Part shown: piece after piece, positions 59,240-64,000 of the stretch
Layout of the letters: each line of letters begins with the position of its first letter
How positions within the stretch are numbered: the stretch's first letter is position 1
Source of the DNA: an uncultured Eubacteriales bacterium
GTDB lineage: Bacteria > Bacillota > Clostridia > Oscillospirales > Acutalibacteraceae
DNA: 64,000 nucleotides
NCBI GenBank assembly: GCA_934445035.1
Contig: CAKSDI010000001.1
Location: 1 to 64,000 of the forward strand
Direction: 5' to 3'
The notes under the pieces: model-generated
Told to the model about the DNA's origin: nothing
Seen by the model: only the letters and a program-made list of their open reading frames with translations
Database searches by the model: none
Program-made: the position numbers and the translations under genes

Positions 59240-60022
59240 GTGAATATATTTTTAACTGTTATTGTAACCTTTTTTGCCGGTATGGGAGCGGGCTTAGGAA
59301 CAGGCTTTGCGGGAATGAGTGCCGCCGCGGTAATCAGTCCTATGCTTATAGCTTTTTTAAAAATCGATCCTTTCACCGCCGTGGGAATAGCGCTTGCCTC
59401 CGATGTGCTTGCAAGCGCGGTTTCGGCTTATACATATCACAAAAATAAAAATCTCGATATAAAAAACGGACTTATAATGATGGCAAGCGTGCTTTTATTT
59501 ACCGTTTTCGGAAGCTATATCGCAAGTCTTGTTCCCTCGCATACTATGGGTAATTTTTCTGTTTTTATGACGCTGTTGCTCGGAGTAAAATTCATTTTAA
59601 AGCCTGTTATGACCACAAAAGAGGCAATGGGCAATGTGTCGGCTAAAAAGCGGGCTTTGCAATCGGTTGTCTGCGGAATGCTTATCGGCTTTATCTGCGG
59701 ATTTATAGGCGCGGGCGGCGGAATGATGATGCTGCTTATTCTTACAAGCGTTTTAGGTTATGAACTTAAAACGGCTGTCGGAACAAGCGTGTTTATTATG
59801 ACATTTACTGCTCTGACCGGTGCTGTTTCTCATTTTGCAATGGGTGAAAAGCCAGATCTCACAATATTTATTCTTTGCGTTATATTCACCCTTATCTGGG
59901 CGAGAATCGCGGCAGTGATCGCAAACAAAGCTAAGCCTAAAACTTTAAATCGGATAACGGGCGTGATCCTTGTTGTGCTTTCAGCCGCAGTTATGATTTT
60001 TAATTTAATTTCCGAAAAATAA
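59240..60022 (+). CDS. TauE/SafE-family membrane transporter
   Basis: A 260-residue protein with eight helices and the TauE/SafE repeats (MGAGLGTGFAGMSAAAVISP and IGFICGFIGAGGGMMMLLILT). Members export sulfite, sulfoacetate or other organic anions. GTG start with GGGAGAA upstream. The substrate cannot be deduced from the neighbours. Confidence 0.88.
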   Translation: MNIFLTVIVTFFAGMGAGLGTGFAGMSAAAVISPMLIAFLKIDPFTAVGIALASDVLASAVSAYTYHKNKNLDIKNGLIMMASVLLFTVFGSYIASLVPSHTMGNFSVFMTLLLGVKFILKPVMTTKEAMGNVSAKKRALQSVVCGMLIGFICGFIGAGGGMMMLLILTSVLGYELKTAVGTSVFIMTFTALTGAVSHFAMGEKPDLTIFILCVIFTLIWARIAAVIANKAKPKTLNRITGVILVVLSAAVMIFNLISEK

Positions 60023-60040
60023 AATTTTAAGAAGAATTAA

Positions 60041-60076
60041 AAAAGCAGACTTTTGAAAATTCAAAAGTCTGCTTTT
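60041..60076. terminator. Bidirectional terminator
   Basis: AAAAGCAGACTTTTGAA pairs with its complement and ends in TTTTT. It lies between convergent genes. Confidence 0.85.
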
Positions 60077-60078
60077 TA

Positions 60079-60330
60079 TTAACCTTTAAGACCGTCCGCC
60101 TGTCTTTGCATATCCTCGATAACTATATCGAAGATATCGCCTAAAGTTGCGCAGTATTCAAGGACTTTCCACGGCTCGTTAGTATGATAATGAATTTTAA
60201 TAAGCTCATCATCACCGACCGCTAAAAGGCAATCGCCTTTAAAGTTTTCGGTGAAATAATCATTTATTTTATCTTCATCAAGATTTTCGCCCTCTATAAG
60301 AAGCTGTGTATCATATTTATATTCAAGCAT
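60079..60330 (-). CDS. Stand-alone C-terminal subdomain of the DAK/FakA family
   Basis: An 83-residue protein matching only the C-terminal part of DhaL/FakA/YloV-type proteins: EYKYDTQLLIEG, GDCLLAVGDDELIKIHYHTNEPWKVLEY and DIVIEDMQRQADGL. The kinase and middle domains are absent. AGGAGAAAC precedes the ATG, so it is an expressed small protein and not a 3' remnant. It is second after the DMT transporter. The function of such solo domains is unknown. Confidence 0.8.
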   Translation of the reverse strand: MLEYKYDTQLLIEGENLDEDKINDYFTENFKGDCLLAVGDDELIKIHYHTNEPWKVLEYCATLGDIFDIVIEDMQRQADGLKG

Positions 60331-60342
60331 AAGTTTCTCCTA

Positions 60343-61248
60343 TCAATGAATCAGTTTTAAAAGCTTATCAAAAATTCCTGCGAGCATTAAAATAGACAGA
60401 GAACCAGTTATAAGACTTATAAGCTGAACCTTAGAAAGCTTTTCTCTGAAAAGAATATAGCCCGCAAGCGAAGCGAACAGAATAATCGATCCGTTAAACA
60501 CGGGGAAGAAAATTATACTGTCCATCGCGCCCGTGAGGTAAATATTAAGCCTGTTATAAAGGCAGCTTACGAGTGCGCAGGGAATTAGATAAAGCAGCGA
60601 AACACCGCCGAGCTTAGGAACCTTTTCGCCTTTTACGCCGTTATAAATAAACGCGGCAATAGAAAGGATAAGCGCCGAAACACCTGCTGAAATAACCATC
60701 ATTGAAGCGACATCGCTTCCGACTGACGATTTTTGGTGGAATTTAAAGGTGATACTTGTAAGACTCGCCGCAATGAAAAACAGCAGGCAGAATATCATCC
60801 ATTTAAATGTGGGCTTTTGAGGCGAGCGCTTAGGCGAAACGCAGTAAAACAAGGATATAAGCAGCGCAACAAGACCGACGCCCTGCAAAATCGTGAATTT
60901 TTCATGCCAATAAAGCGTGCCGAAAATAGTAGGAATAATAAGTGCGGAGCAGCCTATTAGCGAAGTTATGGAAATAGATCCGCTCGCAAGAGCCTCCATT
61001 TTAAAAAGCAGAAAGCTTGCATTGACTACGCCGTAAACCACGCCGAAAAACCAGGTATACTTATTATGGAAATCAATTCTGCCGTCACCCACGACAACAA
61101 GAATAGGTATCCACACAAGCGAAACGCCCGCGTTGAAAATAAGAGCGTCACCCGTGTTTTCAAGACCGCGGTTTCCGAATTTATGTAACAGAATATTATT
61201 TGATACCGCCAAAACTATCGATATGCAAAGCAACAAAGCCGGACTCAT
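60343..61248 (-). CDS. DMT-superfamily (EamA-like) transporter
   Basis: A 301-residue protein with ten membrane helices in two repeats, as in EamA/DMT transporters (SPALLLCISIVLAVSNNILLHKFG; ITSLIGCSALIIPTIFGTLYWHEKFTILQGVGLVALLIS; second repeat FILFASLAGYILFREKLSKVQL). ATG 61248 follows GGGGGAT. It ends 12 bp before the DAK-like gene. Substrate unknown. Confidence 0.85.
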   Translation of the reverse strand: MSPALLLCISIVLAVSNNILLHKFGNRGLENTGDALIFNAGVSLVWIPILVVVGDGRIDFHNKYTWFFGVVYGVVNASFLLFKMEALASGSISITSLIGCSALIIPTIFGTLYWHEKFTILQGVGLVALLISLFYCVSPKRSPQKPTFKWMIFCLLFFIAASLTSITFKFHQKSSVGSDVASMMVISAGVSALILSIAAFIYNGVKGEKVPKLGGVSLLYLIPCALVSCLYNRLNIYLTGAMDSIIFFPVFNGSIILFASLAGYILFREKLSKVQLISLITGSLSILMLAGIFDKLLKLIH

Positions 61249-61317
61249 CAAAATCCCCCTAATTTTATTCCTAAACCATTATAGCATATAATTCCCTTTT
61301 TGCAATGCCTTTTTTTA

Positions 61318-64000
61318 CTAATTTCTTATATTGATTAAAGCTATGTTGTATACACCTGGATCAGATTTAAGCGCAGCCTTAACAGCGCAAAAAGAATTAG
61401 GAATGCTTTCTTTTAAGGCTGTGAAAACGCCGTTTTGATCGATTTCTCCCTCGCCTGCTTCAATCGACCATACAACTTCACTTTCATCAGTGCCGAGAAT
61501 TTCAGCCACTTTTAATTCCGCTTTCTCGCCCGGTTTTACAGCAAAGCTGCATTTTTCAAGATTAAGCTGCTTTGTTTCGGGGAGAGTTGTAAGAACTGTA
61601 AGAGTATGGTTTGAGGGGATAGTAATCTTTAGTCTGCCGTTTTGAGCTAAAACCTTTTCGGAAACTGCAGGGATTTTGCACTCTTCTGCGGGCAGTGTGG
61701 GGAAATTAGGCATATAAGCAAACTGAGCTTTATTGAAAACTCTTGTCTTATAATCGTTAAGACTGATATAAACAGTTCTGTCTTTAAGATCATACTCGCT
61801 TTCAATAAGTATAGTTATTTCACCGTCGGGCGAAACAAATCCGCAGGCTCTGGCGTCTGTTTCATCGCCGAAACGCGATTCGATATTACCATCGGAACAA
61901 TATGATGTCATAGATCCCGAATGCATTTTTACATAGTTCATTATAAGTCCCATCTCTTTAAAACGCGGACTTATACCGTCTAAAGTATCGCTCGGAATTT
62001 TAAATAAAACATCTTCGATATTATTTACAAGCTTTCCGTCTTCCTTAACAGCGCCTGACATAAGACTGTCCGCACTGCCTTTAAATCCGCTTTTAGTCTG
62101 CTCTATAAACTGACCTGCCTGCGAATACCAATATTTATTGTTCTTTTTAAGCTTACCGCCCACATTTTCAGAGCCCTCGGCAAATTCATTTACTAACATA
62201 TTTTTATATTTTTTGCCTGTTTCTCTGTATAGAAAATGGTTTAAATATCTTATCATATGATGAGAAGAATAAAATTCAGTGCTTAAAAGTTCCTCTTCCT
62301 TATCTCCGATATAATCGTTAAAATTGCCTTGATCAAAAGCATTACCCCTAAGAGAAAGGGCAACTGCTTTTATATTTTTGTCAAGCTTTCTTAGCTTTTC
62401 GGAAATATTATCTATCATTTCTAAATAATATTTTCTCTTGTTGCCGAAGCAGGCAAAGCCCTCTGCGTTTACATTTTTATAAAAAGCGACCGTTTTGATA
62501 TTATCATATCCGCGATTTAAGCATTCGGTCAAAAATGCGATAACGGCGTCTGAATAAGGACCGATATCTTTCGGTGCCGCAATAGTTATATCTTTTGAAG
62601 CATTTTTAACGGCAAACCAATTATAAATATCTAAACTTTTAGTTCCGCAGAAATTAAGATAAATTTCACTGCCGGCATTTTTTGCCGCGGAAAAATACTT
62701 ATAAAGCCATTTCATCTGCTCGGAATCAAAATTAAATTTACCTGATTTATAATTATTTTCTCCATTTGCATTATCGGAATCATCGATAAAATAATCTATA
62801 AATACAGGGATTCTTACAAATGCCGGTTTTAATCTGTTGAGCCTATCGAATTCAACGGCTAAATGCGCGTCTGTCATAAATGCAGGAGAATCCTTGCTCA
62901 TTTTACTTTTAAGCGGCAGATTCCAAGCGTTTGTACCAAGACCGAAATGGTCCTTGCACTTTAAATTTTTAACATCAAATTTTAAGCTTAGATCTACGCT
63001 GTTATCGGCGAACTGACTGCCTGCGGCTTTGATTCCGAAAACTTTAAGCTGTGAGATAACGCCGAGAATTTTATCTCCATAATAAGGGTGAGCGCCCTTT
63101 TCGATTTCAAAGCGGACAAAAAGTGCAGTTCTCGGCAGAAAGCTGAATTCAAAATTACCGTTATCAAATTTACCCTCAAAAGTTTTTAAGGGCTTAACAT
63201 TTTTGCCGAAAAGTCCCGCTTCATTATCTGAGATATAGAAATTGATCTTTTCGGGTAAATATTCTTTGTCGCAACCGAAAATTGCGGAAATTTTGTTTAC
63301 AGAGCAAGGCTCATTAAGATCGACAACGATATTTACGCTTTCCTCGCCGTTTTTACCTGCATAAACATTATAAACATCGCCCGGCCTATCATTAAATGCT
63401 TTTTTGAAAAAATAAGCGTTTTCTTTAATAAGCCAGCTCTGATAATATTTGTTTATATCAGGGTCAATATTTTCTCTTTTGAAGTTTTCTTTATTTTCGA
63501 TACAAACATATGCGTAATTATTCTTATTTTTAATGATATTACGATATGTATTTATCTGAGAATTAAGCCCTTCTGCAACAATGTTTATAACATTAAGTAT
63601 GTTATTTTTGCAAACCAAAGACATGTGGACATACCTTGCAAATACCGATAGATCATCGGGAATAAGCGAAATTCCCGAAAGCTCTCCCGAAGATTTTTCC
63701 GTTTTTAAAAGAGTTTCATTAGGTGTGAAAATATCTTTTTCTTCATTTGAAGTAAAAATGCTGATTTCCTCTAAATCTTTATTCAAGCATTTAACTTCAA
63801 ACGAACAAATACCCCTGACTGACAACAGATCGAAGACAAAATCAAGCTTTTTTTCATTTCCTAAATCTATTACAGCAGGATCGGAAGGATCGTTTTTAAA
63901 TATTTTTTCGTGAGTTTCGGCATTATAATTTTCTATTAAAACGCGATGTTTTTCATCCGATTTATAGACTTTAACAGGTACGGAATAAAGGAGATTTACC
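61318..64000 (-). CDS. Glycoside-hydrolase-like protein (5' partial)
   Basis: The frame continues past the right edge without a start; the first residues visible at the edge (VNLLYSVPVKVYKSDEKHRV) are mid-protein, giving at least 890 residues. A discoidin-like beta-sandwich near the N-terminus (VNIVVDLNEPCSVNKISAIFG) precedes a TIM-barrel region (FGLGTNAWNLP; FVRIPVFIDYF; EIYLNFCGTK; NMLVNEFAEGSEN) recalling clan-A hydrolases, and a C-terminal beta/Ig-like part. Catalytic Glu residues are not certain: the usual NEP position reads NAEG. No signal peptide can be judged. Confidence 0.65.
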   Translation of the reverse strand, partial: VNLLYSVPVKVYKSDEKHRVLIENYNAETHEKIFKNDPSDPAVIDLGNEKKLDFVFDLLSVRGICSFEVKCLNKDLEEISIFTSNEEKDIFTPNETLLKTEKSSGELSGISLIPDDLSVFARYVHMSLVCKNNILNVINIVAEGLNSQINTYRNIIKNKNNYAYVCIENKENFKRENIDPDINKYYQSWLIKENAYFFKKAFNDRPGDVYNVYAGKNGEESVNIVVDLNEPCSVNKISAIFGCDKEYLPEKINFYISDNEAGLFGKNVKPLKTFEGKFDNGNFEFSFLPRTALFVRFEIEKGAHPYYGDKILGVISQLKVFGIKAAGSQFADNSVDLSLKFDVKNLKCKDHFGLGTNAWNLPLKSKMSKDSPAFMTDAHLAVEFDRLNRLKPAFVRIPVFIDYFIDDSDNANGENNYKSGKFNFDSEQMKWLYKYFSAAKNAGSEIYLNFCGTKSLDIYNWFAVKNASKDITIAAPKDIGPYSDAVIAFLTECLNRGYDNIKTVAFYKNVNAEGFACFGNKRKYYLEMIDNISEKLRKLDKNIKAVALSLRGNAFDQGNFNDYIGDKEEELLSTEFYSSHHMIRYLNHFLYRETGKKYKNMLVNEFAEGSENVGGKLKKNNKYWYSQAGQFIEQTKSGFKGSADSLMSGAVKEDGKLVNNIEDVLFKIPSDTLDGISPRFKEMGLIMNYVKMHSGSMTSYCSDGNIESRFGDETDARACGFVSPDGEITILIESEYDLKDRTVYISLNDYKTRVFNKAQFAYMPNFPTLPAEECKIPAVSEKVLAQNGRLKITIPSNHTLTVLTTLPETKQLNLEKCSFAVKPGEKAELKVAEILGTDESEVVWSIEAGEGEIDQNGVFTALKESIPNSFCAVKAALKSDPGVYNIALINIRN

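Overview
The window looks like chromosomal DNA of a gut-type, low-GC Clostridia bacterium, most like Oscillospiraceae/Ruminococcaceae. The evidence is Firmicutes-style Shine-Dalgarno sites, ribonuclease Y, a rpsF-ssb-rpsR operon, pyruvate phosphate dikinase, a dockerin of ruminococcal type, and many small regulators and transporters. Both edges cut genes: a collagen-like/leucine-rich-repeat protein on the left and a glycoside-hydrolase-like protein on the right.

Layout. 1-6.8 kb: the surface protein, an Entner-Doudoroff pair (KDPG aldolase and KDG kinase) divergent from an IclR regulator with a perfect palindromic operator, and a GH36 alpha-galactosidase. 6.8-14.5 kb: an eight-gene minus-strand locus with a SipW-type signal peptidase, two membrane or TasA-like accessory proteins, a small zinc-ribbon protein, three secreted TasA-like proteins with variable beta-helix tails, and a membrane protein with an internal SipW-type motif. 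Two of the secreted proteins have nearly identical N-terminal halves, and each is preceded by a copy of a short inverted-repeat element. 14.6-22 kb: a tyrosine recombinase flanked by two related palindromes, then a compact array of accessory genes (ASCH-GNAT fusion, HExxH protein, DUF218 protein, several unknowns, AraC regulator). In this array translational junctions are repeated, one gene tail is duplicated and chimeric fragments occur. 22-24.5 kb: tRNA-Ala, a YifB/ComM-type ATPase and a small membrane zinc-ribbon protein.

24.5-29 kb: a probable cell-surface cohesin-like protein next to a secreted dockerin protein, divergent from an XRE regulator with its own operator. 29-34.5 kb: a Cthe_2159-type carbohydrate-binding lipoprotein divergent from VTC-domain, DUF4956 and two-component genes, with paired 11-bp-phased repeats between them. 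34.6-41.5 kb: argG with ARG boxes, a panE-like reductase, rny, an FkbM methyltransferase, rhaB and tRNA-Leu. 41.7-46 kb: a TetR-controlled group (isochorismatase, cytidine deaminase, CPBP protease, LCM-type methyltransferase) and a NimA-like flavoprotein. 46-50 kb: rpsR-ssb-rpsF, an FAD oxidoreductase, coaX and an ECF S component. 50-64 kb: ppdK, GNAT, a fluoride-riboswitch-controlled antiporter, ogt, AraC/GyrI, cupin, HxlR, a RibD-C/DHFR-like reductase, PnuC behind a structured attenuator leader, TauE, a stand-alone DAK C-terminal domain, a DMT transporter, and the partial hydrolase.

The least ordinary parts are the SipW/TasA-like locus with its constant-head/variable-tail proteins, the cassette-like array beside the recombinase, the cohesin/dockerin neighbours, and the unidentified pnuC leader. 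All functions are inferred from sequence reading alone; no database search was run.
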